DNA from: Litoribrevibacter albus
GTDB lineage: Bacteria; Pseudomonadota; Gammaproteobacteria; Pseudomonadales; Litoribrevibacteraceae
DNA length: 64,000 nt
NCBI RefSeq assembly: GCF_030159995.1
Contig: NZ_BSNM01000015.1
Coordinates: 310,001-374,000, forward strand
Direction of reading: 5' to 3'
In this document: positions 1 through 9,531 of the stretch, piece by piece
How the letters are laid out: every line of letters begins with the position of its first letter
Numbering within the stretch: the first letter of the stretch is position 1
Notes under the pieces: model-generated
Seen by the model: the letters and a program-made list of their open reading frames with translations, nothing else
Databases searched by the model: none
What the model was told of the DNA's origin: nothing
Program-made: the position numbers and the translations under genes

Positions 1-42
1 CGGAAACGTCTTCATAACTAGCGTCCTTGCTGTTCGATAACA

Positions 43-1731
43 TTAATTAATATTGGTTACGTCAACATAGAGAGTGATCGATTGACCTGGGTGAATGTAT
101 TTTGTCGCGGCATTTGGGTTCCAGCGTTTGATGTCGCCAACTGACACGCTGAATTTGCTGGCAATACGAGCTAACGAGTCGCCTTTGCGAACTTTATAGC
201 CCACTTTACGAATGACTTTGTTACCGTTCTTGCTGACTTGCGGCTTTTTCGTCCAGATAACCAACTTCTGATTGATCTTTAGAGGGTCGGTGGGTGCCAT
301 GCTGTTCCATTTCGCCAGCTCACGAACCCCAACGCCAAACTTGCGTGAGATGGTCCAGAAACTGTCGCCACTTCTTACAAAATAGTTGGACTTATGGCGA
401 CCACCATTCGGTGCTCTATTTTGACGTTTATGAAGACGTTGAATCGCACTCATGGTGTATTCATCCATGTTGCGACTGCTGGTTGGGATCAGTAGTGTGT
501 CGCCAGCACGGATCATGTTTTTACGGATACTGTTAACTTCGCGAAGCACTTGAGGTGTTGTTCGGAATTGCTTGGCAATGGTAATTAGACTGTCGCCAGA
601 GCGAATTTTGTAGCGTTTCCAGTTAACACGATGTTTTTTATCCAACGACGCAAGGTTGGTTTCAAAAATGTCGGAATTTTCAACCGGAACGAGTAGACGG
701 TGAGGGCCGTCTGGATGAGTCGCCCACTGATTGAACGCCGGGTTTAATTTGTAGAGTTCATCGATCTCAATGTCTGCCAGCTCTGCGGCTTGCGCTAGAT
801 CGATTTGACCATCGATTTGGATTTCTTTGAAATACGGTTGGTTTGGAACATGTGGCCATTCAAAGTTGTATTTTTCCGGGTTAGCGAGCAATTCCGCGAG
901 AGCAACCATCTTTGGTGAGTAAGCCGAGGTTTCGCGTGGTAAGTGTAATGACCAAAAGTCCGTTGGCTTATTTTTGCGAGTGTTTTTGCGAATGGCTTTA
1001 GAAACATTGCCACCGCCAGCGTTGTACGCAGCTAAGGCCAGTAGCCAGTCATCAAAACGGTTGTTGAGTTGAGATAGGTAGTCTAAAGCAGCATCGGTTG
1101 AAGCCACAATGTCGCGGCGTCCGTCATACCACCAGTCTTGCTTGAGGTTAAAGTGACGACCTGTACTTGGAATAAATTGCCATAAACCAGAAGCTCTGCC
1201 GTGTGAGTAGGCAAATGGATCATAAGCACTTTCTACAATTGGTAGTAGCGCCAATTCTGCGGGAAGATCACGTCGTTCCAGTTCGGTAACCACGTGATAC
1301 ATGTAGCGGCTGGCACGGTCGCTGATTCTCTTGAAATAGGTCGGGTGCTTTTTGTACCAATTAATCTGCGCGATGACTCGGGGTTGAGCAATGTCACGTT
1401 CAAGCTGAAGGTTATTACGGACTCTGTCCCACAGGTTATCGTAATAAATCGGTCCGACAAATTCGTTACTGACCACTTGATAGCGCTGTTCAGGGCGTTG
1501 GTCCATTTCTGATTGTGTAACTTCAGCATCAGTCAGTTCGGGGGCTGCAGCGTCTTGATTCGATGATGGTTCGGTCGGCTGGGAATCATCAGACAGAGTA
1601 TCGGTCAGACTGACTAATTGTTCGTAACTTTGGTTGATTCCTTGATTAATGGAGGCACAGCCAGACACCATCAAGGAGGGCGTTAGAATGCTGAATATCA
1701 GTGTTTTAATCTTAATTCTCATAGTTCTCAC
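43..1731 (-). CDS. mltD: Membrane-bound lytic murein transglycosylase D, LysM lipoprotein
   Basis: Cleaves the glycan strands of peptidoglycan by non-hydrolytic transglycosylation, anchored in the outer membrane. The N-terminus carries a lipoprotein signal ending SLMVSGC (Cys25). An SLT-type catalytic domain covers about residues 130-280. The probable catalytic Glu167 lies in PIVESAY, followed by SGLWQF and LAAYNAGGG, the family motifs. Three LysM peptidoglycan-binding repeats follow, beginning YKIRSGDSL, YFVRSGDSF and YKVRKGDSL. The length of 562 residues is a little above E. coli MltD. Met4 is an alternative start. It lies next to gloB on the same strand, as in E. coli, 109 bases apart. Confidence 0.95.
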   Translation of the reverse strand: MRTMRIKIKTLIFSILTPSLMVSGCASINQGINQSYEQLVSLTDTLSDDSQPTEPSSNQDAAAPELTDAEVTQSEMDQRPEQRYQVVSNEFVGPIYYDNLWDRVRNNLQLERDIAQPRVIAQINWYKKHPTYFKRISDRASRYMYHVVTELERRDLPAELALLPIVESAYDPFAYSHGRASGLWQFIPSTGRHFNLKQDWWYDGRRDIVASTDAALDYLSQLNNRFDDWLLALAAYNAGGGNVSKAIRKNTRKNKPTDFWSLHLPRETSAYSPKMVALAELLANPEKYNFEWPHVPNQPYFKEIQIDGQIDLAQAAELADIEIDELYKLNPAFNQWATHPDGPHRLLVPVENSDIFETNLASLDKKHRVNWKRYKIRSGDSLITIAKQFRTTPQVLREVNSIRKNMIRAGDTLLIPTSSRNMDEYTMSAIQRLHKRQNRAPNGGRHKSNYFVRSGDSFWTISRKFGVGVRELAKWNSMAPTDPLKINQKLVIWTKKPQVSKNGNKVIRKVGYKVRKGDSLARIASKFSVSVGDIKRWNPNAATKYIHPGQSITLYVDVTNIN

Positions 1732-1840
1732 GCAAATGATTGAAAAATAACGATGAAGTAGATGCGTCGTAAAAGTCGTTGAGTATAGCTTACCGTTGCA
1801 TGTGGTGGAACATGGCTAAGACGTTTTGTCGTATGGATCA

Positions 1841-2647
1841 CTAAAAGTTGTCTTTCCAACGACGAACGGCAGCAAAACACTCATCTTCAGAAAAGGTATC
1901 GGCCGATACTCCAAACTGTTCAGTAAGTTTTTGACGTATTTGGGGGAGGGAAGCTCGTAAAAAGGGGTTTATGCGTTTCTCTTTGGCTATGCTGGTGGGG
2001 AGGCTGGGTTGTTTACTGGTATCCAAAGCCTGGACTATTGAAAGCTCTGCCTCAATATCGGTGTTGTCTGGTTCAACCTCCAAGGCAAATTTTAGATTGC
2101 TTTCGGTATATTCATGAGTGCAAAACACCAGAGTTTCATCATTGAGTGTCGTCAGTCTTTGTAAGGAGTGATTCATTTGTGCCGGGGTTCCTTCAAACAA
2201 ACGGCCACAGCCTGCACAGAATAAGGTATCACCACAAAAAAGCAGTGGTTGACCTGCAGCAGTAATCCCAAAATAAGCAATATGTTCAAGGGTATGCCCA
2301 GGAACGAAGAGTACTGTAAGCTGTAAACCAAAGATGTTGAGTTGATCTCCTTCGTTCACAACTTCGGTAACTTCCGGAATTTTCGGGTGACTCGGTCCAT
2401 ATACCGGGATCTGGCGGTTTGAAGTCAGCTTGCTGATACCTGTTATATGATCCCAATGATGATGGGTGATGATAATGCCATCCAAGTCGAGCTTGTGCTC
2501 TGTAAGAAACGCCTCTACGACTTTGTGATCCCCAGGATCAACCACCCAGGCCTTCTCTTCCGTATGAATACACCAAATATAGTTATCTGAATATGCATGG
2601 ATTGGTGTGATTGAAAAGGATTGGAAATCAAGCGTGGCGTTTGGCAT
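1841..2647 (-). CDS. gloB: Hydroxyacylglutathione hydrolase (glyoxalase II)
   Basis: Hydrolyses S-D-lactoylglutathione to D-lactate and glutathione, the second step of methylglyoxal detoxification in the cytoplasm. It is a metallo-beta-lactamase fold protein: the dinuclear metal motif THHHWDH, then PGHTLEH, FCGDTLF and FCTHEY are all present in order. I chose the ATG at 2647, giving 268 residues beginning MPNATLDF. The frame stays open upstream to 2713, but that extension has no family similarity and would overlap the divergent methyltransferase gene. The divergent pair gloB/methyltransferase matches the E. coli gloB-yafS arrangement. Confidence 0.93.
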   Translation of the reverse strand: MPNATLDFQSFSITPIHAYSDNYIWCIHTEEKAWVVDPGDHKVVEAFLTEHKLDLDGIIITHHHWDHITGISKLTSNRQIPVYGPSHPKIPEVTEVVNEGDQLNIFGLQLTVLFVPGHTLEHIAYFGITAAGQPLLFCGDTLFCAGCGRLFEGTPAQMNHSLQRLTTLNDETLVFCTHEYTESNLKFALEVEPDNTDIEAELSIVQALDTSKQPSLPTSIAKEKRINPFLRASLPQIRQKLTEQFGVSADTFSEDECFAAVRRWKDNF

Positions 2648-2738
2648 GGTTTGGTTCCGGGAGTAAACATGAATCAATGCGTTCAGTGGTTCCAATCTAT
2701 CATTGGTACTCACTACGCTTCCAATTATAATTGAGCTT

Positions 2739-3587
2739 ATGCAACCTAATAAAGATAACGCTCATAAATACGCCGATATCCCAACGCTGAATGAAGCCTG
2801 GTTGGATTGGTTAGCGACGCCTGCAGGTTTTAACCTTCATCAGCAGGAATTGGTGTTATTTAATGAGGTATTGCCAAATGCGAGAGGGTACGCTTTAGTT
2901 GTGTCATCGTTAGCTAACCCTGAGTTGCTGGTCGAGTCGTCTAAAACGGCACATCAGTGGTGGCTAAAGGCGCATATGTGCACTCAGGGTGCAATGACCA
3001 GTGTTCAGGTTGATCCTCTTCAATGGCCTTTTGAAGATGACTCTTTGGATGTGGTCATTCTTCATCACACGTTAGATTATGCCCAGTGGCCTCATCAAAC
3101 ACTAAGAGAGGCGGCTCGTTGCCTGAATGATTCCGGGCGATTAATTGTTGTTGGCTATAATCCGTTCTCGTTATGGGGCATGGGAAAAATGATCTTCGGC
3201 CGTTGGAGCCAGAGATTTCCCTGGTTGTGTCGGTTTATAAATCCCTGGCGTGTGGCCGATTGGCTCACGATGCTCGACTGTCGAGTAGTGAAAGCTTACT
3301 ATACTCGCCCGCTGTTACCTTGGGGGACTGGTGAAGTCGGTAAGTATTTCTTTTTGAAAAAGAAGCCGGATGCAGCCAAGAAGATTCCTTCAGGTTTTTG
3401 GCCGGGTGCTAGTTATATGTTGGTCTGTAAGCCTGAAACACCGTGTTTGACGCCAATACAGAAAGATTGGCGTCGACGTCAGTTTACGAACTTGCCAATT
3501 GCGGGACGTACTTTTAACGTAAATCCAATTGCTTCAGAACCCAATAAGCGAGCGGAAACAAACAACTCTGATTCCTTGAAGTCCTAA
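2739..3587 (+). CDS. SAM-dependent methyltransferase, YafS-like
   Basis: Class I methyltransferase-type protein of 282 residues, substrate unknown. The segment WPFEDDSLDVVILHHTLDYA looks like motif II of the Methyltransf_11 fold, followed by LREAARCLNDSGRLIVVGYNP, the usual post-motif region. The glycine-rich SAM loop is poorly conserved, so activity is not assured. The ATG at 2739 is preferred over a TTG at 2703 because it keeps clear of gloB. Its stop codon is directly followed by the rnhA ATG, so the two are probably co-translated. Position between gloB and rnhA is the conserved place of E. coli yafS. Confidence 0.8.
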   Translation: MQPNKDNAHKYADIPTLNEAWLDWLATPAGFNLHQQELVLFNEVLPNARGYALVVSSLANPELLVESSKTAHQWWLKAHMCTQGAMTSVQVDPLQWPFEDDSLDVVILHHTLDYAQWPHQTLREAARCLNDSGRLIVVGYNPFSLWGMGKMIFGRWSQRFPWLCRFINPWRVADWLTMLDCRVVKAYYTRPLLPWGTGEVGKYFFLKKKPDAAKKIPSGFWPGASYMLVCKPETPCLTPIQKDWRRRQFTNLPIAGRTFNVNPIASEPNKRAETNNSDSLKS

Positions 3588-4028
3588 ATGACGATCATTA
3601 CAGAAGTATTTACCGATGGCGCTTGTCGTGGAAATCCTGGCCCGGGTGGTTGGGGTGTTTTGTTGCGACATGGTCGGTTTGAGAAACGATTGTGTGGTGG
3701 TGAACGTAATACCACGAATAACAGGATGGAACTGTCAGCGGCTATCGAAGGCTTGGCAGCTCTTAATCGACGTTGTGAGGTTCGGCTGACTACCGATTCT
3801 CAATATGTGCGGAAGGGCATTACTCAATGGATTCATGGTTGGAAGAGGAATGGTTGGAAAACTTCGTCCCGTGAGCCTGTTAAAAATGCCGATTTATGGC
3901 AACGTTTAGATGAATTAGTGACTCAACACACGGTTGAATGGTGTTGGGTGAAAGGCCACAGTGGCCATCGAGAGAATGAAATAGCAGATCAATTAGCGAA
4001 CCAGGGGATCGATGAGTTAACCTCATAA
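3588..4028 (+). CDS. rnhA: Ribonuclease HI
   Basis: Degrades the RNA strand of RNA-DNA hybrids, removing primers and R-loops. The 146-residue protein shows the complete type 1 RNase H active site: Asp10 in [11 protein letters not shown], Glu48 in RMELSAA, Asp70 in LTTDSQYV, and His124 and Asp134 in [13 protein letters not shown]. The length is typical of bacterial RnhA. It starts immediately after the stop of the methyltransferase gene and precedes dnaQ by 55 bases, the classic rnhA-dnaQ neighbourhood, although here both genes point the same way. Confidence 0.97.
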   Translation: MTIITEVFTDGACRGNPGPGGWGVLLRHGRFEKRLCGGERNTTNNRMELSAAIEGLAALNRRCEVRLTTDSQYVRKGITQWIHGWKRNGWKTSSREPVKNADLWQRLDELVTQHTVEWCWVKGHSGHRENEIADQLANQGIDELTS

Positions 4029-4083
4029 TGATCCAAGACACTGGAAAGATCTGAAACTAGAGCGTTTAAAATTAGGTAAGAAA

Positions 4084-4797
4084 ATGGCCAACCGTCAAAT
4101 TGTACTGGATACGGAAACAACAGGTCTTAATGCCAAGTCTGGGGACCGTATTATTGAAATTGGTTGTGTTGAGCTGATAGATAGAAAGCTCACAGGTAAT
4201 CATTATCACGTATACATTAATCCGCAACGGGATGTTCCCGAAGATGCAGTGAGAGTTCACGGTATCACTAATGAGTTTTTGGCGGATAAACCCCTTTTTA
4301 AAGATGTAGCCGACGAATTTTTAGAGTACATCAAGGGCGCAGAGCTTGTGATTCACAACGCGGCGTTCGACGTGGGCTTTATCGAGCACGAATATTACCT
4401 TTTAACAGGTAAGTCTTGGGATATCACAGAATACTGTGGTGTTCTGGATACCTTGGCGATGGCCAGGCATAAGTATCCGGGACAACGAGCTACTCTGGAT
4501 GCCTTATGTAAACGACTGGACGTTGATAACTCTGCTCGTGAATTGCACGGCGCTTTGCTTGACTCGGAAATCCTAGCTGATGTCTATCTGGCGATGACGG
4601 GTGGACAAACATCTCTAGGGTTGGATGCTGACAGTGATTCAGGTTCGGACGGTGCTGGTGGTGCGCGGCGTTTTAGCCGATTTGAGCAGGTTATTGATTT
4701 GCCTGTATTACTCGCTTCGGAAGAAGAGTTAAAACAGCATGAGTATTGTCTGGATTTAGTGGATAAGCAGAGCGATGGCGCTGTTTGGCGTAAATAG
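4084..4797 (+). CDS. dnaQ: DNA polymerase III epsilon subunit, 3'-5' proofreading exonuclease
   Basis: Proofreading subunit of the replicative polymerase core. The three exonuclease motifs of the DEDDh family are visible: Exo I VLDTETTGL (Asp9, Glu11), Exo II HNAAFDVGFIEHE and Exo III HGALLDSEILADVYL. The C-terminal third, after about residue 180, is a flexible linker rich in Gly, Ser and Asp, followed by a segment expected to bind the alpha subunit. The 237 residues are close to the family norm. A strong terminator follows, closing the methyltransferase-rnhA-dnaQ transcript. Confidence 0.97.
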   Translation: MANRQIVLDTETTGLNAKSGDRIIEIGCVELIDRKLTGNHYHVYINPQRDVPEDAVRVHGITNEFLADKPLFKDVADEFLEYIKGAELVIHNAAFDVGFIEHEYYLLTGKSWDITEYCGVLDTLAMARHKYPGQRATLDALCKRLDVDNSARELHGALLDSEILADVYLAMTGGQTSLGLDADSDSGSDGAGGARRFSRFEQVIDLPVLLASEEELKQHEYCLDLVDKQSDGAVWRK

Positions 4798-4809
4798 CTG
4801 ATATCTTCA

Positions 4810-4833
4810 ATTAGTACGGATATTAGTACTGAT
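4810..4833. repeat. Two-copy 12-base tandem repeat downstream of dnaQ
   Basis: ATTAGTACGGAT is followed directly by ATTAGTACTGAT, differing at one position, in the untranslated stretch between the dnaQ stop and its terminator. No function is evident; it may be simple replication slippage. Confidence 0.5.
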
Positions 4834-4864
4834 GTTAGTTAATGGTTTTCTGAACTGAATATCA

Positions 4865-4903
4865 GGTATTAAAAAAGCGGGCATAGCCCGCTTTTTTAAT
4901 ACC
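4865..4903. terminator. Bidirectional intrinsic terminator between dnaQ and nhaB
   Basis: An inverted repeat with core GCGGGC-ATA-GCCCGC is flanked by A and T tracts on both sides, so it can act on both convergent transcripts. Confidence 0.9.
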
Positions 4904-4938
4904 TAGCGATTTTACTGCAAATCACGGCAGTTAACCGA

Positions 4939-6447
4939 TCAGAGTGTCGATACCATTACATAACCAACGGCAGTCAGTACCAATGTGTAAGGTAGCGCCA
5001 TGATGACCATGCGTCCGTAAGACAAGCGAATCAATGGTGCTAGTGCTGAGGTTAGTAAGAATAAAAACGCCGCTTGACCATTAGGCGTTGCAACACTTGG
5101 TAGGTTGGTACCTGTGTTGATGGCAACCGCTAAGGTTTCAAAGTGTTCACGAGTAATTTCATTTCTTTGAAACACTTGTGCAACTTCTGAGATATATACA
5201 GTTGCAACGAATACGTTGTCACTGATCATTGATAGGATACCGTTTGCCAGGAAGAACATTCCAGGCTGAGCGCTGGTTTCCAGACTCAATACCCAGTTTG
5301 TCACAGGGCTGAATAAGTGTTGTTCATGGATAACTGCTACAACGGCAAAGAAAACAACCAAAAGGGCTGTGAAAGGCAGTGCTTCCTCAAACGCATGACC
5401 AATTTGATGTTCTTCTGTGTAGCCATTAAATGCAGTTAATAACACGATAACCATCAGGCCAATCAAACCAACTTCTGCAATGTGGAAGGCCAAACCAAAG
5501 ACCAGAATCGCAGCACCAATTGCCTGAATGATCAATTGTGCTTTGTGTTTTTTATTTCTGGCTGCCGCTTCTTTTGCAGCAAAGTCTTCCAGGATATGGC
5601 GCACGCTATCTGGCAACTCATGTCCATAACCGAACCATTTTGTTTTCTCTAGGATTACAACCGTAAGTAGGCCGGCAAATAGTACAGGCATAGTTACTGG
5701 AGCCATCATTATGAAGAAATGAATGAAATCATCCCAACCGACGTATTTTGCAATCAATAGGTTTTGAGGCTCACCCACAAGCGTACATACACCACCTAGG
5801 GCGGTACCTACCGCACCGTGCATGATTAGGCTGCGTAAGAACGCACGGAATTCTTCCAGATCTTCGCGTTGATGTTCTTCAATGCTGGCGTCATCTGTGT
5901 GGTCGTGATCATCGTATTCTTCATAATCGCCGCGAGAAATAACTTTGTGATAGACAGCATAGAAACCAACACCAACGCTGATTAATACTGCGGTCACGGT
6001 AAGTGCATCAAGGAACGCGGAAAGTAGAGCAGAGGAAATTGAGAATAAAAGCGACAGTGCTAGTTTAGATTTAACATTCACCAGGATCTTGGTGAATACA
6101 AACAACAGCAGGTCTTTCATGAAGTAGATGCCTGCCACCATAAACATCAGTAGCAAGATAACCGGGAAATTGACCAGTGCTTCATGATAAACGTTTTCAG
6201 GTGATGTCATACCGATTGCGACAGCTTCTAATGCGAGTAAACCGCCAGGCTGAAGAGGGTAGCAACGCAACGCCATTGCGAGAGTAAAAATAAATTCAGC
6301 AATTAATGCCCAACCAGCAACGAAAGGACCCATTGTGAACAGAATCAAAGGATTAAGAATTAGAAAGGCGATAATTGCTTTTTTGTACCACAATGGAGAG
6401 TGGCCCAAAAAGTTCTTTGCAAAAGCACCGGACAATGAATATGACAT
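4939..6447 (-). CDS. nhaB: Na+/H+ antiporter NhaB
   Basis: Inner-membrane secondary transporter that exports sodium in exchange for protons, important for salt tolerance and pH homeostasis. The protein is hydrophobic along its length with about a dozen membrane segments and opens with the NhaB signature region [13 protein letters not shown] charged acidic loop rich in Asp, Glu and His lies near residues 180-200. I placed the start at the ATG at 6447 (502 residues); an ATG at 6465 would add six residues. It is convergent with dnaQ and divergent from the next gene. A sodium-based energy economy fits a marine host. Confidence 0.95.
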   Translation of the reverse strand: MSYSLSGAFAKNFLGHSPLWYKKAIIAFLILNPLILFTMGPFVAGWALIAEFIFTLAMALRCYPLQPGGLLALEAVAIGMTSPENVYHEALVNFPVILLLMFMVAGIYFMKDLLLFVFTKILVNVKSKLALSLLFSISSALLSAFLDALTVTAVLISVGVGFYAVYHKVISRGDYEEYDDHDHTDDASIEEHQREDLEEFRAFLRSLIMHGAVGTALGGVCTLVGEPQNLLIAKYVGWDDFIHFFIMMAPVTMPVLFAGLLTVVILEKTKWFGYGHELPDSVRHILEDFAAKEAAARNKKHKAQLIIQAIGAAILVFGLAFHIAEVGLIGLMVIVLLTAFNGYTEEHQIGHAFEEALPFTALLVVFFAVVAVIHEQHLFSPVTNWVLSLETSAQPGMFFLANGILSMISDNVFVATVYISEVAQVFQRNEITREHFETLAVAINTGTNLPSVATPNGQAAFLFLLTSALAPLIRLSYGRMVIMALPYTLVLTAVGYVMVSTL

Positions 6448-6631
6448 GTTATAACTCAACTCCATAAGTATGAGGTTACAAAATTCTAGTTCCGAAGATC
6501 TTGTATGTATAGATTAATCGAATAAAAAACATTGTTTTTTAACAGGATAGAGCATATTCCCTTTAATGTGCTTTAAACCTGTGCATAATTACTTGACCAT
6601 TTTTAACAATTTCCAGGTAAAGGATTTCACT

Positions 6632-8335
6632 ATGTCGTTAACCGGAAGTGCGCCAGTCAATAAAGCTACTTCTTTTAATATTGTCCGAGAAGAAGTTATT
6701 GAGTCTTTGGGGCAAGCCGAAGCTGCTTTAGAACGCTTCCTGGAGAATCGAGAAAGCGCCGCTGATATGCAATTATGTATTGATCAGTTTTCTGCGCTGA
6801 AAGGCGTGTTCGATATCATCGAACTGGAAGGTGCCAAGATTCTCTGTGAAGAAATACTGGAAGTTGCCAATGAAGTTCCAGTCGGTGCAGGTGATGAAAA
6901 AGACTCTGTTTTGACTGTGATGGGGAAAGGCATTTTCTCTCTATCCCGTTACCTTGAATTTATAAATACCCGACAAAAGGATTTACCTGAGTTACTTATC
7001 CCTGTGGTCAATGAATTACGTCAGCAACGAAAGCTTGCGTTAATTCCTGATAGTCATTATTTCATGGTGAACTTAAAGCAGGAGCGACCAGCCAAAGGCG
7101 TTGCTTGTGCTGATGAAACACAAGTAGCGGAAGTGAGTAAACGCTACCGTCATATGTATATGGTGGGTCTGCTTGGCATCATGAAGGGCGAGCATATTCC
7201 TCTGTGTATGCGCCTAATGGTACGTAGTATGGATGGCCTGGAGCAACTTTGTGGCGATAAGCCTGTTAGTAAGCTCTGGTGGTTGATGGCCGCAGCTTTG
7301 GAAGGTTTGATTGATCTGTCACCAACAGAAGTTGCGGATGGTCGTAAACGCTTGTTTATGCAGATTGAGCGCTATATTCGCAAGTTGAATGTTAGTCCTA
7401 CGCACTGTATCGAGGTTGAACCTCCTATCGGTATGGTCAAAGACTTGCTCTACATTAATGCCTTGGTAAAAGGGCAGTCGGAGCGCTGTCAGCAAGTTTT
7501 GGATATCTACTCTCTGGCAAACTTCCCTGATCATGAAATAGATCGTCAACACCAGATTGCTTTGTTGATGGGGCCTGGCAGTTCTGTGCTTGCTTCGGTT
7601 TCAGCTGCACTCTGTGATGAGTTGAATCACGTTAAAGACCAGATTGATTTGTCTTCAAGGGTACTTACCCAGGAACCTGAAGACCTGAAAGACATTATTG
7701 GTGCTTTGCGTAAGATCTTGAGCACATTGGTGTTGCTGAATCTGGATCAAGAAGCCAAGCAGGTACACCATCAGGTGGAACGCTTCGAGTCCTGGTTGGC
7801 GGAAGGTAAGAAAACAGAACATGATGATTTAATGCAAACAGCAGATGCCTTGCTGGCGGTTGAAGATTCCATTCGGAATTTGGAAGGTACGTTAGTTAAT
7901 CAAGCAGATAACACGGTTGGGGCTCATAACATCTTGACGCATGAGCTTGATCAAGCTCAGATCAATGTACTGAAAGAAGCTGATTCTGGCTTATCCATAA
8001 CCAAACGAGCGTTAAACGATTTCGTCGAGTCCGACTGGGATAAGATGCATTTAACCAATATCGTTCCAACCCTAGCTTCAGTGCGTGGTGGTTTCTTGTT
8101 TCTGGAGAAAGAGCGAGCGGCAAAAGTCGTCGATATTTGTTCTCGTTATATCGATAACTCTATTATTCGATTGGATACGGCCCCAAGGGAATCTGAGTTG
8201 AATGCAATCGCAGATGTGTTATCCAGTCTTGAATATTATTTAGAGGGCATGCTGACTTCCAGTGGTGGTTTTGGCGAGCAAGTATTGGATTTGGCGGATG
8301 AAGCGTTAAAACAGCTTGGATGCCGAGTAGATTAA
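6632..8335 (+). CDS. Hypothetical protein resembling the N-terminal scaffold of ChpA/PilL kinases
   Basis: 567 residues from the ATG at 6632, chosen because AAAGGA lies just upstream; an in-frame ATG at 6566 has no such site. No signal peptide or membrane segment is seen, so it is probably cytoplasmic. The first 130 residues resemble, from memory, the start of Pseudomonas ChpA: a helical histidine-phosphotransfer-like fold. At the place of the phospho-accepting HxxKG motif it reads SALKG (Ser54), so phosphotransfer is unlikely. A second similar helical segment near the C-terminus reads LASVRGG. There is no kinase, CheW-like or receiver domain. It is followed closely by a small membrane protein gene, 16 bases apart, probably in one operon. 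Function unknown. Confidence 0.75.
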   Translation: MSLTGSAPVNKATSFNIVREEVIESLGQAEAALERFLENRESAADMQLCIDQFSALKGVFDIIELEGAKILCEEILEVANEVPVGAGDEKDSVLTVMGKGIFSLSRYLEFINTRQKDLPELLIPVVNELRQQRKLALIPDSHYFMVNLKQERPAKGVACADETQVAEVSKRYRHMYMVGLLGIMKGEHIPLCMRLMVRSMDGLEQLCGDKPVSKLWWLMAAALEGLIDLSPTEVADGRKRLFMQIERYIRKLNVSPTHCIEVEPPIGMVKDLLYINALVKGQSERCQQVLDIYSLANFPDHEIDRQHQIALLMGPGSSVLASVSAALCDELNHVKDQIDLSSRVLTQEPEDLKDIIGALRKILSTLVLLNLDQEAKQVHHQVERFESWLAEGKKTEHDDLMQTADALLAVEDSIRNLEGTLVNQADNTVGAHNILTHELDQAQINVLKEADSGLSITKRALNDFVESDWDKMHLTNIVPTLASVRGGFLFLEKERAAKVVDICSRYIDNSIIRLDTAPRESELNAIADVLSSLEYYLEGMLTSSGGFGEQVLDLADEALKQLGCRVD

Positions 8336-8351
8336 TTAAAGGGAGTTTGCC

Positions 8352-8969
8352 GTGGAATTGGCGTTTTTAACCTATACGCTAATCGGTTGTGGGGCGCTGG
8401 CGTTAATAGTGTCCTTAGTTGTCTTTTTTAAGTTCACCAACTGGCTTGTCTGGATCAAAGGTAATGTACCTATGTTGGTTGCCTTTGTCGGGCTTTGGTT
8501 GGTGGTAACAGGCTATTCATTAAAATCCTATGTGTCTGTCTCTCCGTCACACAGCGTTATGAATGCGTCCGTTGTCGAACTTACACAAGGCGAGTTTAAA
8601 TTAGTTATTGATAATGGTGTCTCTGAGTTTGAATTGGTTGGTAAAGGTGATCTTTTTCAGACTAAAACAGAGTTGGTTGTACCGAATAGTGTATGGCAAG
8701 CAATGGGGCTACCTGTATTAGCTGTTTTGGATTCCATGGTGATTGAAACCAATCGCTTTGAGCAATCCGTGTTGGCTGATCGAAAGGACAGCTGGGAGCG
8801 TAGTGTTGGTATTGTTGGGCGATTTCATCTGACCGGAGTGGATCACCAAGCAACCTTGTCTCGTCAATTACCTTTGGTAGATGGTGCTTTGTATAGCTTA
8901 ATGCTTAACAATGACCGTTTAACCTGGGTGGCTACGAATAGTGTTGCGAAAAAGGCATTGCAACTGTGA
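8352..8969 (+). CDS. Hypothetical membrane protein with two N-terminal membrane segments
   Basis: 205 residues starting at a GTG preceded by GGGAG. Two hydrophobic segments are visible, roughly residues 5-27 and 38-56, followed by a soluble beta-rich domain of about 145 residues that, with a short N-terminal tail, would lie outside the cytoplasm. I do not recognise a family. It sits 16 bases after the ChpA-N-like gene and shares its transcript, ending at a bidirectional terminator. A joint role at the inner face of the membrane for the pair is possible but is only inference from spacing. Confidence 0.75.
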   Translation: MELAFLTYTLIGCGALALIVSLVVFFKFTNWLVWIKGNVPMLVAFVGLWLVVTGYSLKSYVSVSPSHSVMNASVVELTQGEFKLVIDNGVSEFELVGKGDLFQTKTELVVPNSVWQAMGLPVLAVLDSMVIETNRFEQSVLADRKDSWERSVGIVGRFHLTGVDHQATLSRQLPLVDGALYSLMLNNDRLTWVATNSVAKKALQL

Positions 8970-9031
8970 TTTGAATTGGAATGATATTAATTGAAATAAT
9001 CTGCTCTGATCTAAATGAAATTTCGGGCAAT

Positions 9032-9058
9032 AAAAAACCAGCCATTGGCTGGTTTTTT
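9032..9058. terminator. Bidirectional intrinsic terminator
   Basis: Stem AAAAAACCAGCC / GGCTGGTTTTTT with loop ATT, placed between the convergent membrane-protein gene and the SCP2 gene; the A and T tracts allow use on both strands. Confidence 0.92.
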
Positions 9059-9078
9059 CGTTCTGGTAATTCGCTGAA

Positions 9079-9393
9079 TTAAACAGGGAACAACTCAGAA
9101 AGTTTAGTAGCCAACATGATGTCGCCTTCAGCTTTAAGCTGACCCATCATGAATGCTTGCATGCCGTCAACTTCGCCGTTCATTAGACCACCAAGAGTTT
9201 CGGTGTCCATGATCAGAGTAACAGAAGGGTCGTCAGACTCACCTTCAGCGATGTCAAAGCTACCGCCATTGATTGTTACGAAGAAGTCGTCGCCATCTTC
9301 AATGCTGAATTGGAAAACATTTTCCATGCCTGCCGCTGCATCAGCGTTAAACTTGGACTTCATAGTTTCAATGATTTCTGCAACTGTAGCCAT
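9079..9393 (-). CDS. SCP2 sterol-binding domain protein
   Basis: A 104-residue stand-alone SCP2 fold, a hydrophobic pocket that binds fatty acyl or sterol-like lipids. The family pattern is visible: amphipathic first helix MATVAEIIETMKSKF, then the strands FQFSIEDGDDFFVTINGGS, a conserved DPSVTLIMD segment, LMNGEVDGMQAFMMGQLKAEGD and the final helix. Soluble and cytoplasmic. In Pseudomonas a similar gene lies near sohB, from memory. It has a clear promoter and a PsrA-like palindrome upstream, consistent with lipid-linked regulation. Confidence 0.9.
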   Translation of the reverse strand: MATVAEIIETMKSKFNADAAAGMENVFQFSIEDGDDFFVTINGGSFDIAEGESDDPSVTLIMDTETLGGLMNGEVDGMQAFMMGQLKAEGDIMLATKLSELFPV

Positions 9394-9495
9394 TGATTTT
9401 ATCCCTTCTTAGTCGGGCTTATGCCCTTGTTAGTGTCTGACCAAAAGAGGTCTTGGATAGTGTTTGCCTAGCAAATACCTGGGCAACGAAAGCCG

Positions 9496-9524
9496 AGATT
9501 AAGATGTATGAAGGTATGTGTCAA
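9496..9524 (-). promoter_or_regulatory. Sigma-70 promoter for the SCP2 gene
   Basis: Reading the minus strand, a perfect -35 TTGACA (9524-9519) is followed after exactly 17 bases by TAATCT (9501-9496), a good -10. The predicted transcript start near 9489 gives a leader of about 95 bases before the ATG at 9393. Confidence 0.7.
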
Positions 9525-9531
9525 GGATTAA

